This document shows, piece by piece, positions 45,640-56,898 of a DNA stretch of 64,000 bases. The notes beneath the pieces are model-generated. The model had not been told where the DNA came from. It made no database searches and saw only the letters and a program-made list of their open reading frames with translations. A program made the translations under genes and the position numbers. Source of the stretch: Magnolia sinica (lineage: Eukaryota > Streptophyta > Magnoliopsida > Magnoliales > Magnoliaceae); contig NC_080579.1 of NCBI RefSeq assembly GCF_029962835.1, forward strand, positions 84,523,959 through 84,587,958, written 5' to 3'. How positions within the stretch are numbered: the stretch's first letter is position 1; each line of letters starts with the position of its first letter.

Positions 45640-46215
45640 TGCTCTGTCTCTAACGTGGAAAGCAACTCCGGACGCGAATTGCGTCCAGCAACCTGCTGGA
45701 CGGAGGGAACTCCCGTCCAGCATAAATCTCTGTGGGCCCACCACAATGTACGTCTGACATCCACACCGTACATCAGTTTCTCCGGGATCATTTTAGGGTA
45801 TGATCTGAAAAATGACGCAGATCCAAGATTCAGGTTAGGCCCATTATGGGAAACGGTTGGGATTGAACGCCCATGATTAAAAAGTAATTGAGATACATTA
45901 TGATGTTTATATGCAATCCAAACCGTTCATAAGGTAATTTCCACTGAGATGAAGGGAAAACAAACATATTAGTCTGATCCAAGGTTTCTGAGACCCCAAG
46001 TGTTGAATATCCTCTTTTTCTTATGGTGTGGCCCACGTGAGTTTTGTATCTGCAACTTTATTTGGAATTATATAATGACATGAGATGGAGAAACTGATGT
46101 ACGGGTTGGATTTCATATAGACATCGTGGTAGGCCTCAAGGAGTTTTATGCCGGCGGGCCAGCAGGTCCGCTGGACGCAATTCCCGTCCAGCAACTCCCA
46201 TCTAGAGCTGCTGTC
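45640..46215. mobile_element. Palindromic element with GTCCAGCAACT outer arms
   Basis: The core CTGTGGGCCCACCACAATGT to CATCGTGGTAGGCCTC is enclosed by different outer arms: GACGCGAATTGCGTCCAGCA and CTGCTGGACGG on the left against CCAGCAGGTCCGCTGGACG and CAATTCCCGTCCAGCAACT on the right. The outer arm is itself a small hairpin (GACGCGAATTGCGTC). Confidence 0.8.
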
Positions 46216-46248
<33 letters not shown>

Positions 46249-46283
46249 GTGTATGAACAAAAATAAAATGTGTTTACTAAGCC

Positions 46284-46635
46284 CACGCGTGTGTATATAA
46301 CATATCATCTACACACGTGCAACATCCAATACGTCTATCTGATGGGTCTAATCTTATAGATGTTTTCACAGGGAAATCAGACTAGTCCATGCATCAGGTA
46401 AACCACTATGTTAGAAATAGTTGCTTGGATTGGAAAACATCAGTCATAATTTTGTTTTCAGACGTAAGTTTGGTTTTATAAACTGTGGTCTATTTGATGA
46501 GTGGACCGAGTTGATTCTGTGGCTGGGATATCAGCGTTGAGGGGCCGCTATGATGTCTGGATTAGATCTTACACACATGTGATATGATGGTACATGTAGT
46601 GGCGTGTACATGAGCTGCCATATACACGCGTGTGA
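46284..46635. mobile_element. Inverted-repeat element, CACGCGTGTG termini
   Basis: It begins CCACGCGTGTGTATATAAC and ends CCATATACACGCGTGTGA. Inside are mirrored GATGGGTCTAATCTTATAG and TGGATTAGATCTTACAC. It is a relative of 59785-60230. Confidence 0.65.
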
Positions 46636-46972
46636 GCTCAGCAAAGCTCACATGAAAAAAGAGACCACTAGATCGGAGTTGTTCATCTGATGGGTCAAAA
46701 AAATAAACCGTCCACAATACAAAAAACCTTGTTAAAGGATGGGAAATGAATGGCTATAAAAAATAAGCTCATCTTATAAAGGATAAGATAATATAATAGC
46801 ATGATTTTTTCTTGGTGGCCCATGAAATGTATCTTCAACTTAATGGATTTTCAAGGCCGACCAATCGAAACTGTTCAAGAATCCAAATACAGCTGGGAGT
46901 ACTGTAACTTATAATGCTCTAAAGCACTGGATCATTTCTCTACCTGTATGTTGCTTATCGTGTAAACTCAAC

Positions 46973-47943
46973 TGGGCCCACCATGATGCATATGTCTTAT
47001 CCACGCCATCCATATATTTTTTTCCAATGATTTTAGGGAATGAGTCCAAAATTTAAGTATATCCAAAGAACGAGGGGACCACATCACAAGAAACAGTAAG
47101 AATTGAACATCTACAGTTGAAAACTTCTTGGTGGCCATAGAACTTTGGATCAAGCTGATATCTGTATTTTCCCTTGATCCATGCCTGTGTGACCTTATGA
47201 ACAGGTTGGATTACAAATAATAATAATAATAATAACATCACTACAGGCCCTAGGTAAAGGTGTACACGAACCGAGCTAACTCAGTTAGCTCGCTCGACTC
47301 AACTCGAAAAAGCTCGATTTGACTCCGCTGGAGCGAGTCAAGCTGATTTTTTGAGCTCAAAAATGAGTTTGGGCTGGTCCCAACTTGACTCGACTCAGAT
47401 CGAAATCGAACTTAGATCGATCCAGTTCGATGACTCGATTACTTTGATATTAACGTTGCTCACCAAGTGTTTGATGAAATGACACAAAGAAGTGTGGTTG
47501 GTGGCAAGGAAGGTATGTATATGAAACCAACACCCTTTTTTTTTTCGTTGCTTAGAAGGTGTTTGATAAAATACTTGTAAAACCATTGCGGCTGTCTTAA
47601 AAACAATGAGATTTTGAAGGTGCAATCTAGGTGTTTGTGAAAATGCTGCAATGGCGAACTCAGCTCGAACTGGCCCGAGCTGCTAATTGAACCAAGCCGA
47701 GTGGCCAGCTGAGGCCAGCTAGTGGCCGAGCCGAGTTGAGTTGAGGCTGGCTCGACTCGGTTCGACTTGATGTACACCGCTAGCCCTAAGAAGGATTTAG
47801 GGACATCATTATCTCCACTTTTTCATGTGGTGTGGTCCACTAGAGCTTTGGATATGCTTCATTTTTAGTCTCATGGCCTAAAATGAACTGATAAAATGGA
47901 TGGCTAGTGTGGATCAGCCACATACAACATGGTGGGCCCTATA
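46973..47943. mobile_element. Palindromic element split by a hAT-like insertion
   Basis: The left arm 46973-47246 starts TGGGCCCACCATGATGCATA. The right arm 47791-47943 ends CAACATGGTGGGCCCTATAG. Between them is the element at 47255-47782. Removing it and one GCCCTARG copy restores the normal order of the family. Confidence 0.85.
47255..47782 (+). mobile_element. hAT-like element with PPR-like insert, complete with target duplication
   Basis: The termini TAAAGGTGTACACGAACCGA and, on the minus strand, TAGCGGTGTACATCAAGTCG form imperfect inverted repeats. They are flanked by GCCCTAGG (47247-47254) and GCCCTAAG (47783-47790), an 8-bp target duplication with one mismatch, typical of hAT. The interior encodes DINVAHQVFDEMTQRSVVGG on the plus strand, then VFDKIL-like words. 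Confidence 0.75.
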
Positions 47944-48426
47944 GTTTATTCCGTGCGTGATCTGCACTTGAAATAAATACTCATGTGAGGTTTGCGTGAA
48001 ATTCACTCGAATGACACTCCTCATCTGCGATATAGATCATTTTAAGAATATCCTAGGAATCAGGCCTACACACCATGGATAGATAAACACTATTGAAATC
48101 TTTCTTAAATCTATCCACGGAAGTCTTGGATAAGTAGAGTTGGGTATCCAGTTCAATCGGATTGAGTTAGGGCTGACCTGACTTGATCCAGTTTTAAGAT
48201 AGGCCTGACCCAAACATGACCCGACTTCGTATCGAGTCCAACATACCTGACCTGATTCGAGTCCTAGTCTGGCCTGGACTAATTCGAACTGAGTTCGACC
48301 CAGTCAAAAGTACCTAGTCGGGTCAAGTTAGCATCGAATCAAATCAAGAGATGAAGGAAGTGAGGGATTGGAGAGGAAGGGGAGGAGGAGGAGGGTGATG
48401 GTGGTGGGTAGCTGCTAGGCTTGGAA

Positions 48427-48429
48427 GAG

Positions 48430-48477
<48 letters not shown>
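48427..48477. repeat. (GA)n microsatellite
   Basis: A GA run within the hAT-like element, flanked by direct copies of GGTGATGGTGGTGGGT (about 48394 and 48476). Confidence 0.9.
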
Positions 48478-48479
<2 letters not shown>

Positions 48480-48599
48480 GATGGTGGTGGGTGGCTGTCG
48501 GGCTTAGAAGAGGAAGAGGATGAGGGAGGGAGAGAGAGAGTTTGGGATGGATTGGGATCGGGTGCCGCAGTTAGGGTTAGAAATACTTAGAAATTATAG

Positions 48600-48603
<4 letters not shown>

Positions 48604-48661
<58 letters not shown>
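48604..48661. repeat. (AT)n microsatellite
   Basis: A pure AT run of about 58 bp, self-complementary. Confidence 0.92.
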
Positions 48662-48663
<2 letters not shown>

Positions 48664-49164
48664 CAGATCGGATTTGGAGTAACTCGGACTCCACTTAGTT
48701 TGAGTTTGGATTGGGCGAAGCATATTCGGTCCGAACCGACTCACTTATTTGGTTTGGCTCGAATAGAGTACTAAGGATTGCCGAGTTAAGCAAGTCAGAG
48801 TCGTCCTGTGCCCAGCTCCATGGATAAGACGGATTTAGTTATTCCCTTCATCCCTAGTTATAAACAGGTGAGATATATCACAGTGGGCCCAGAAAGATTT
48901 CAACGCTCCACATTTCAATTCTCATGTTTGCTTTAGTGTTGCTCACTTAAGTATTAGATAAGCTTGATTTTCAAGCTTACCTCCTAAAATAGGCAGCTCC
49001 GTTGATTAACGCATTAAATGCCACATGCAATCATGGTGGGTCCCACAGAGATTTATGTTACTGATGGTGAGAGGAAAGGGTACTTATTGCTGTAACACGG
49101 AGAATCACTTACCCAATGGCCCAAGTAAATTCACCTTTAGCATTACTGGCCACAGAAAAAAGGA

Positions 49165-49695
49165 AACGCGGTTTGGCCAGTGATCACCCCACCACTAGCC
49201 AGCTAGCTAGCTAGTGTGAAAGCTTTGTGGGACCACCATGATTTATTTACTTTATCCACACCATTCATCCATATTTCCAGCTCATCTTATATCATGATCC
49301 AAAAAATGAGGTAGATTCAAATCTCAGGTGGACCACATGGAGATTGAACGCATCTCGTTGAAAATTTTTGAATGGCCACAAAAGTTTTGGATCAAACTGA
49401 TATTTTTGTTTTCCCTTCATCCAGGTATTTGTGACCTTATCAACAGGTTGGATGGTAAATAAACATTACAGAGGGCCCTAGGAAGTTTTTCATGATGTTC
49501 ATTCAATGATAATATTTTCCTATGGTGTGGTCCACCTGTAATTTGGATTTATCTCATTTTTTGTATCATGCCCCAAAATAGGATGAAAAAATGGATGGAC
49601 GGAATGGATAAAATACATAAATCATGATGGGCCACACATCTCTTTAACACCAGTTAACTGGCTGGTGTTAAGGTGAATAACCAAACCGCGTCCCA
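49165..49695. mobile_element. Palindromic element with ACGCGGTTTGG outer arms
   Basis: The outer arm GGAAACGCGGTTTGGCCAGT is mirrored by GGTGAATAACCAAACCGCGT. Inside it ACTAGCCAGCTAGC is mirrored by AACTGGCTGGTGTTA. The core runs from GTGGGACCACCATGATTTAT to ATAAATCATGATGGGCCACA. Confidence 0.85.
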
Positions 49696-50275
49696 AAAGT
49701 ACTAAAAGACAAGCATCAGCTGCAACCACGTCCATTGAAAAAAGTTCATGCATTGGATGGCTAAGATGATTTTCTTAAAGTAACTTTTGGCTCCTGGCCG
49801 ACGAATGTACGGACGAAAATGACATGCAAAACAAGGTGGGCCATCTCTCCAAAAGTAAACGTATGGTGTTATCCAGAGACTATTAAAGATATTCTTTTCT
49901 TTGTCTGAAGTGCGACTTTTGGCTCACATGGCCTTTGTTGGGCGTTTAGGGCCAGTTTGGCTGAGAAAGTCCATTCCATCCAATCACAAAATTGCTTTCG
50001 GTGCAAGACATAGTAGAGCCCTTCATATGTGCCAGCGTGGCAGATATGCAAAATCCAAGCCATCCATTAGGTGGGTCTCGTCGTTTAGATGTTATTGCCT
50101 GAAAACAACGGTGATCTAATCAGCAGGTGGGCCATGATATTAGAAATAGGTGGAACGGTTAGAAAACTTCGTTTAGAAATTTATGACCATCTGACTAGTG
50201 GACTGATCTGATTTTTTGGATGAGTAATCTACATCGTCGCGCCCCTTTGCTGGATGGATTGGACTCACACTGATG

Positions 50276-50805
50276 TAAGGGTGTACACTTGAACTCGGCT
50301 CAGTCCTCGAGCTTGAGTGGCCAGCTCGGCTCAATTCAGTCAGCAGCCTGCACTAGCTCAAGCCAAAATCAAGCTGATACGGCATTTTCACAAACACAAG
50401 AAGTGCACTTTCAATTTCTTATTGTATGTAAAACAGTAGCAACTCTTTACAAGCATTTCATTAAACATTTTATAGGCACCATTAAAATCAAGAAAAAATG
50501 GTATTTATTTTATATACATACCTTCCTTGCCACTACTAGACAATTCATTGAATTATTTCATCAAACACTTCGTGAGCAATGTCAATATTAAAGTAACCAA
50601 GTCACCAAACTAGATCGATCTGAGGATGATTTGCATTGAGGTTCGATCCAAGTCAAGTCGGCCTCAAGCAAGCTTGAACTCGTTTCAAAATTTTTTCAAG
50701 CTTAAAGAACCATCTTGACTTGGCTTGAACACTGAGTCGAATCGAGCTGTTTTTAAATCGAGTCGAGCGAGCTAACCAAGCTAACTCGGTTCGTGTACAT
50801 CCCTA
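50276..50805 (-). mobile_element. hAT-like element with PPR-like insert
   Basis: Termini are TAAGGGTGTACACTTGAACT and GGTTCGTGTACATCCCTA. Flanking CACTGATG and CACTCATC may be a decayed 8-bp target duplication. The minus-strand interior reads NIDIAHEVFDEIIQ and, separately, GAYKMFNEMLVKS, both PPR-like. Confidence 0.7.
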
Positions 50806-50809
50806 CACT

Positions 50810-51870
50810 CATCTGCCCTGAGTGCACGTGTAGCGTGTACATAAGATTCCTTGTACCTGCGTGCGTGAAATAGCACACATGGCATGTAATTGGTGGGCCA
50901 TACTCCAGTGAACCATAGTATACATAGACGGGGTGCACACCAATCTAGACCATCGAAATCATGGCTGCAAATCATCTTGATCGTGAAATCGTAACATCTG
51001 ATTTTACCCGTTGAATTTAAACCGTGGACATTGTTCTAGTCCATCCATTTTCCGGCAACTATTCGGATGGTTAGGATTGCCATATCAATGTCATTTTCAG
51101 TCAATGCTCCATCCACGATCAGGACAATGATTTACACGGTCTAGATTTACATTCACGTGTGCCACGATGTGTCAAAAATGAATTACCACAAAGTCCACGA
51201 GGAGTCGAGGCTGTAGCATGCAATGATGAGAAAGCATGTTCCACTGTAAAACTTGGGTGGGTCCAATCAATTTCAGTGGGCCCACTTTCAATGGCCAAAA
51301 ATATGTTGATCAGGGTTGGAATCGTGTAGTCTCTCAACTTCTAAACTACATCTATTAGATGATATTTGGTTGGGATGGCTGTCTGCAAATGAATTACATT
51401 GGAAATTCCATATGCAAGTGACATCATCACAATTTTACACTGTTTATTTCAATATGTAATTTGGTAGTTAAATGCATATATAATAAAATAAAGGTAAAAA
51501 AATTTATAACCATTGTAATTTTATATTATATTTGTGAAACTCCTGCTCAATGGGTGCTATTATTATTATTATTAATTTTTATTTTTATTTTGTCTTGTTT
51601 TTGTTCACTAAAGAATTGGCTGGGATTAAAAATATGTCTAGACTAAAATCGGCACAGGCCAAATGAAAGTTTTAAAAATCCATAGATGGTTAGAAACTAT
51701 AAAATTACTTAGAAGTAGGGAAATTATTAGATTTCTCAATCCAAATTATAACCTGTGTTGTTAGTTTTTTTTTTTAAATTTATTTATTTTTATATAAGGG
51801 CCTTAGTGATAGAAAAAAAAAGGGGTTGGACACCATTTTCTGCTTGCAGAGTACTATAATATATATTTTA
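50810..51870. other. Intergenic, no gene seen
   Basis: 50820-51000 has GCACGTGTAGCGTGTACAT-type words related to the CACGCGTG family. After 51350 the sequence is AT-rich, with an ATT microsatellite near 51555-51575. Confidence 0.4.
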
Positions 51871-51872
51871 TG

Positions 51873-52089
51873 TAGAGTTGGGTATGTCCGACCCAATCCA
51901 GTGGATTCGACTCGATCAGACGCGATTCAACTCGTTCCAAACTAAACCGACGGCCTTGATCGGTGCGGATCGAGTAGGGCCATTCAGATCCGATAGTTTT
52001 TCGGATCGAGTTCGGATCGTTGTCAATTTGGACCGATCCGATCCGAATGGATCCGATTCGATCCGATCCGACCTGATCCGCACAATGTT
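51873..52089. mobile_element. GGATCGGATT-type hAT-like element, left part
   Basis: The left terminus TAGAGTTGGGTATGTCCGAC is followed by CGATCCGATCC-rich sequence. It is joined directly to the right half of a palindromic element at 52090. Confidence 0.55.
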
Positions 52090-52275
52090 CATTCAACACC
52101 ATTTACTGTAATATTGTCCACTTGAGATTGGGATATACCTCATTTTTACTTTAATATCATAAAGTGATTTAGAAAACTAGATGGACGACATGAATGAAAT
52201 AAACACATCACGCTGAGGTCCACAAAGCACCAACTATCCACCATTGGCTGGTGGAAGGAGTAGCCAATCCCTCTG
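52090..52275. mobile_element. Palindromic element, right half with outer arm
   Basis: It runs from TAATATTGTCCACTTGAG to ACATCACGCTGAGGTCCAC, then the outer arm ATTGGCTGGTGGAAGGAGTA and GCCAATCC as in 43119-43633. Confidence 0.7.
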
Positions 52276-52708
52276 CTATGTTGCTCGAGGCGCATCGAGC
52301 ACCGAGCTGCACAGAAGGAGAAAAGGTTCATGCTATCCAGCTCATGGGAACTTCCCGTGAGGTCGAGTTGTGTGGGCCCCAACGTGATGTGTGTTGAACA
52401 CCAACACTGTGCATTTGATGGGTCCCCTTTAAATTATGGGAAATCCCAAAAATCAGCCGTATATGGAACTCAGGTGGGCCATACTATCTAAAATTATGTG
52501 AAGACATTCCTAAAACATATAAAGAACTTGGTGGGGCCCACCTAAAATTTGGATGCATTTGAAACTTGGTCTGACCCCTCATCCAAGTGGGACACACATA
52601 ATGAATGGTATGGATTTGTGAACCATACCTCGGTGGGTCAAAAAATGATTATGAATATTGTAATGAGAGGGTAACCTGTAACTGTAAAAGTTTCAGGGAC
52701 TGTCACTC

Positions 52709-54600
52709 TGTCACGCCCCAAACTCGGAAACCAGGCTCACGAAATTTTCGATCGTCGAATCCGACGCCGGCAGCCTCTGTAGAACCCCATTCTCAGCTTC
52801 GAGCGCCCATTCGGTAGGTTCCGATCCTGGGATGCTACGAGGAGGATTTTCAACATCAGTTTGATTCGTAATAAGCATAGCCAAATGCATAACCCACAAA
52901 CAACAACCAAAAACTCAATCACATTTCCACTATGATAAAAAACTTTACAAGTACAATGAGCATAAAGGGAAATACAATGATAATGGATAAAAGCCCCAAG
53001 ATGATTTGCTATGCGCTCTTACCTCAGCGCTGCTGCGGTCCAACGTCACCTGCACGCAACGGTCGTGCATAAGCTTATAGAAAGCTTAGAGGGTGATGAG
53101 AGTGTGTGCGCAAGGTAGTCATACAGTTATGCAGTATCAGAGCAATGCGGAACATGCTGATGAATCCATGAATACCATTAGCCGTACCAAGGCTATGCGA
53201 TGCAAGGCATGAATGATGTCGGCTGTACCAAGGCCATGCGATGCGAGGTGCAAGTCAAGCATACGAATCCTCATCTAAGTCCACATATCAATACAGCTCA
53301 AATATGAAATATCACCGGGGTCTAGTACACTCCAAATCAGATTGTCACCCCATCACGCGCAATAAGGTGAGTGAAAAAGACCTCGTTATCCGCCTGCCAA
53401 TATCGAACTCGGCTCGTCGATAGTGAACCCATTCCTCGAGTTGGTCAAACTCAGCCTAGCTTTGCCCCCTCCTCTCGGGTGGGTAAGGCCGCACCCCATT
53501 CCAACCGACCACGACACAGTGGAAAGCGTAGCCTCACGGTATTCGACACTCGCACTCATGCACCCACTCGGTCTAGACGTTGGAGCAACCTCATGGTACC
53601 ATAAGGGTTTAGGGACTTTCTATCACCATATGTAGAACAAGATTTTCGGTATCCAATCCTGCCAACCATGATATGCCTGTGGCGGCCATGGCCCTGATGT
53701 CGCTAGGGTGTACAATATACATGTCACACAATGCAAGATGCATGAATCATGCAATCCAGCCATACAGCAACCATGCACGTACCGCGCGCTCATATGGGCA
53801 TCTCCCTTTTTCTAGGGAGTCCCATAACAATATGCCCAATGGCATATGCTATGATCAATCACTCATCTCATCACAAGCATGCAGATGATGCGTATGGGCA
53901 TGTATTATGATATTATGTTGTCACATACTCATAATCGATATCGATAATTAACATCGATAATCAGGGTCGATAATCGGCGTCAGCCTCGACAATCGGCACC
54001 GATAATTAGCATCGGTAATCGGCACCGATAATCAAGGTCAATAGTCGGCATCGGTCTCTACAATCGGCACCGATAATCAGCAGATAAACAAAGCGGGGTC
54101 CAGAGATGATCAGCCGATCAACCCTAGTATAAGGATCGACACCTGATCGTGGTTATATCAAATCTAATAGCACGGAGTCATCCGTTTACGCCGAATGGGG
54201 CCCACTTATTTGGGTTAACCCATGAAGAGAATCGGCCTAACAAGGCTTAAGGGAAGGTCATAATGAGACATCTAACCATCATTGCCCATTAATGTGGATG
54301 TCAAACCAACATTGCTCCCAAGGGGTGACCTATATACGACTAAACATATAGTGGGCCCATGGCCTCACGTACAATCATGATGGGCATCATTTACGTCACA
54401 TAGGCCTCCTCATATGAGCCAACATACATCTCATCGGGCCTCGGATACACAACAGGTGAGCCTCGCACCTGGGCCTCAAACATATCACAATGGGCCTCTT
54501 ATGTCAAGCGGACCACATCACATAGGCCACACTATATGGGCCACACCAACAGGCTTCACGTACATCAAATAGGTCACACCGATGGGCCTCATGTATATCA
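52709..54600. mobile_element. Probable Ty3/gypsy LTR (TGTCACGCCCC start), extent uncertain
   Basis: It opens TGTCACGCCCCAAACTCGG. TGTCACG...CGTGACA ends are usual for Tekay/Del-type LTRs, so the strand is not certain. The sequence differs in composition from its neighbours and has no gene: GC-rich non-coding blocks, a run of GATAATCGGCACC words (53932-54085) and repeated GGGCCTCA-T-T words (54360-54600). I could not find the other end, so it may be a solo LTR of 2-3.6 kb. Confidence 0.45.
53932..54085. repeat. Short tandem array of CGATAATCGGCAC-type units
   Basis: About ten degenerate 11-14 bp units (CGATAATCGGC, ACCGATAATTAGC, ATCGGTAATCGGC). Many are self-complementary (ATCGGCACCGAT), so the array is rich in small hairpins. 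Confidence 0.75.
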
Positions 54601-54604
54601 AATT

Positions 54605-54875
54605 GAGCCCACCCTTATGTATATTTGAGAGATCCGAACTATTCATAAGTTAACATAGAGATAGGTGAAATGAAAACAAATATCAACTTGAGTGGGAACC
54701 ACAGTGGCTCCTAAGAAGTTTTAAATGATGGATGCCATTGTACCCCATTACTATTACAAATGGTGGGGTCCACTTGAACTTTGGATCTTACTCATTTACC
54801 CCATGTCCTAAAATGATCTCACAGATGGTTGGACGGTTTGGATACAACACATGCACCATGGTGGGTCCCATAGAT
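54605..54875. mobile_element. Palindromic element, truncated left arm
   Basis: The left side (AGCCCACCCTTATGTATATT) jumps early to the middle. The right arm is complete (GGTGGGGTCCACTTGAACTT to TGCACCATGGTGGGTCCCAT). Confidence 0.7.
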
Positions 54876-54924
54876 AGACGGTGTGGGTGAAACAGATGGG
54901 ACCCATGGAACTAGCTGCTGACGC

Positions 54925-54928
<4 letters not shown>

Positions 54929-54960
<32 letters not shown>
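54929..54960. repeat. (GA)n microsatellite
   Basis: A pure GA run, followed by GCAGCTACGTGGCTGC, a near-palindrome. Confidence 0.9.
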
Positions 54961-54961
<1 letters not shown>

Positions 54962-55077
54962 AGCTACGTGGCTGCTTGTACGAGCAGCATAGCTGCTTCT
55001 CACCTTTTTCTTTTTCTTTTTCTTTTCTGCAACAAAACAGAGGTGGGTCCCACGTAGGGCCCACCACAACAGCATAT

Positions 55078-55185
55078 ATAAAATATGATATATATACATA
55101 TATTATATAATATAATATATCATATATATAATATAATATAATATATAAAATATATAATATAATATAACATATATTATATATCTAA
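55078..55185. repeat. TA-rich low-complexity run
   Basis: ATATAATATAATATATC-type words over 100 bp with strong self-complementarity. Confidence 0.85.
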
Positions 55186-55374
55186 CGTCCAGGCCATCCA
55201 AGGCCTGGACAGTAACATACATCACGGTGTTGCCCCACACGTGGGGTGGGTCCCATCGTCCTTGGACAGTGGACACAATGCATACTTCGTGGTGTGGCCC
55301 ACCCCGATGGATGGACGGCGTGGATGGGTCCATGGACCCCACGGCCAGCACCACTTCACTGTTAGTGTACACCC

Positions 55375-55575
55375 ACTGTCAGTCCACACTCCACGTCAGT
55401 ACACATACTCCATGTTAGCTACCTCCACAGGGATCGATACCAAGGCATCTAGTGTTGAAACAAGGCATCTTTCACTCGGCCTACCACGTGAGCTATGGAG
55501 CTGGGTGGGTCCCAGTGTTGAAACGAGGTATCTTTCACTCAGCCTACCACATGAGTTATGGAGTTGGGGCCCACG
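55375..55575 (-). mobile_element. SINE with tandemly duplicated head
   Basis: Minus strand: an A-box-like GTGGTAGGCYGAGTGAAAGA head followed by TTTCAACAC occurs twice, 63 bp apart (55516 and 55453 on the plus strand). Then comes a B-box-like GGTATCGATCCCTG and a tail of GTGGACTGAC-type words. It shares GTTTCAACAC with the SINE at 25568-25677. Confidence 0.6.
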
Positions 55576-55748
55576 TCAGATCACGCATCACTGGCAGCCA
55601 CACTCCACTGCTAGCCACATCAAGGTGGGCCCCCTATGGACAGTTAGGATGGCATATAAACATCATGGCGTGTCCCACATGGATGGGGTCCACCGGTAGA
55701 TGATATGGATGATATACACACATTATAGGTGGGCCATAATCATAGAAA

Positions 55749-55754
<6 letters not shown>

Positions 55755-55800
<46 letters not shown>
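55755..55800. repeat. (GA)n microsatellite
   Basis: A pure GA run of about 45 bp. Confidence 0.9.
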
Positions 55801-55803
<3 letters not shown>

Positions 55804-56640
55804 CGGCGAAAATGGAGGGGCCCCGCCACTATGGGCCCCTCTTTGATACAAAGCCTACATCAAGGTGGGTCCCACCATAAGTGGGCCCTTACATCACAAA
55901 GAAAATAAAGGAGTGGAGATCTAAGTTCACCCACCATTCCTTCTTGCTCCCTAGGCTTCTTTTGCTCCTTAGCTTCGATTCCAACGGAGGAGATGGAGTT
56001 TGGATGGTTGAGTGAGAGATGAGAGGGTAGGAAGTGGGCCACACACAAAGCTCTCTTGGAGTTTTGGGAAAATACTTGGACTCTGCTTGGAGTGTGGTTT
56101 GAGAATGAGAGAGAGTGTGTGTTGTAAAGAGAGAGAGAGATGTGATAAAGTGATGGATGGGAGAGAGAGGGATGGGTGTGTAAGAGCCTTTTTGACTTTG
56201 GGGTAGATTGTGTAAGAAAGGTTATGGGCTTGGAAAAAACTTTTGACTTTGGGGTTGCTTGGGAAAGGGTGAGAGGTGATGTGTACTTGACATGATGGGA
56301 TTGATTGATTGATTGATTGATGTGACAAGTCGTAGAGATTCTCTCAGAATTCGCACGTGCGGCGTTTTTTTCGCACCGAACGTGGACCCACATCTCCTGA
56401 CCAGGGTATCGGATCGACGCGCAAATTGTGGCATCGGAACCGCGGCGACGGCGCTGTCGCTAGGGTACAAGTCTCGGGTTGAGTCGACTCAGGTTGACGG
56501 CATGTACGGAATGGATTTCTCATATACATTGAATTGGACCCACATAGCATACTTGCACAAGAACTTCCCGTCAAAAAGCTTTTGCAAAAACCGTCTAGAA
56601 AAGCGGTCAGGAAGCGGCCAGCTGCAAAAGATAGCAAGTT
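55801..56640. other. Non-coding stretch, no gene recognised
   Basis: Long frames exist on both strands (55860-56393 minus, 56313-56714 plus), but they are low in complexity (Ser/His-rich from GAGAGA repeats), overlap each other and show no domain. A GATT tetranucleotide run is at about 56298-56322. The stretch might belong to the LTR that starts at 52709. Confidence 0.4.
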
Positions 56641-56644
56641 ATGT

Positions 56645-56790
56645 GGGTCCCATCACGAGGTATGTGTTATATCCAAACCGTCCATCCATTTGGCGGGCTC
56701 GTCTTAAGGCTTGAGTCGAAAAATAAGACAAATCTAAAGATCAAGTGGACAACAATGCAAAAAGCAGTGGAGTTGAACGTCTACCATTGA
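56645..56790. mobile_element. Palindromic element, left half
   Basis: It runs from GTTATGTGGGTCCCATCACG to ACGTCTACCATTGAAAC and belongs to the same subfamily as 37824 and 62884 (GGCTCGTCTTAAGGCTTGAG). It is cut by the GATCCAACTCGG-rich unit at about 56795. Confidence 0.75.
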
Positions 56791-56898
56791 AACAGAGGTT
56801 TCGATTCGAACAGTATCCAACCCGATCCAACTCGGTTTCCTTAATCGAGTCGAACTCAGTTCGGGTCAGGCCAGCAATGTGACGGATTGGATCAAGTC

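Larger units (their letters stand above)
48135..48820. mobile_element. hAT-like element, TAGAGTTGGGTA termini, with two microsatellites
   Basis: It starts TAGAGTTGGGTATCCAG and ends GTGCCCAGCTCCA, imperfect inverted repeats of the TAGAGCTGGGCA type. It is flanked on both sides by TGGATAAG (48127-48134 and 48821-48828), a perfect 8-bp target duplication. The ends are rich in GGTCCGAAC-type words. The middle carries (GA)n and (AT)n arrays and a repeated GTGATGGTGGTGGGT word. Confidence 0.75.

Noticed and set aside
53932..54085. CRISPR-like array
   Set aside because: Units are short, degenerate and contiguous with no spacers, and this is a plant genome.
55860..56393. Minus-strand frame of 177 codons
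   Set aside because: Ser/His/Leu-rich low-complexity translation of GAGAGA and TTTGGG repeats, overlapped by other long frames on both strands. There is no domain and no splice or promoter context.
56313..56714. Plus-strand frame of 133 codons
   Set aside because: No recognisable domain, and its end runs into a palindromic transposable element (56645).
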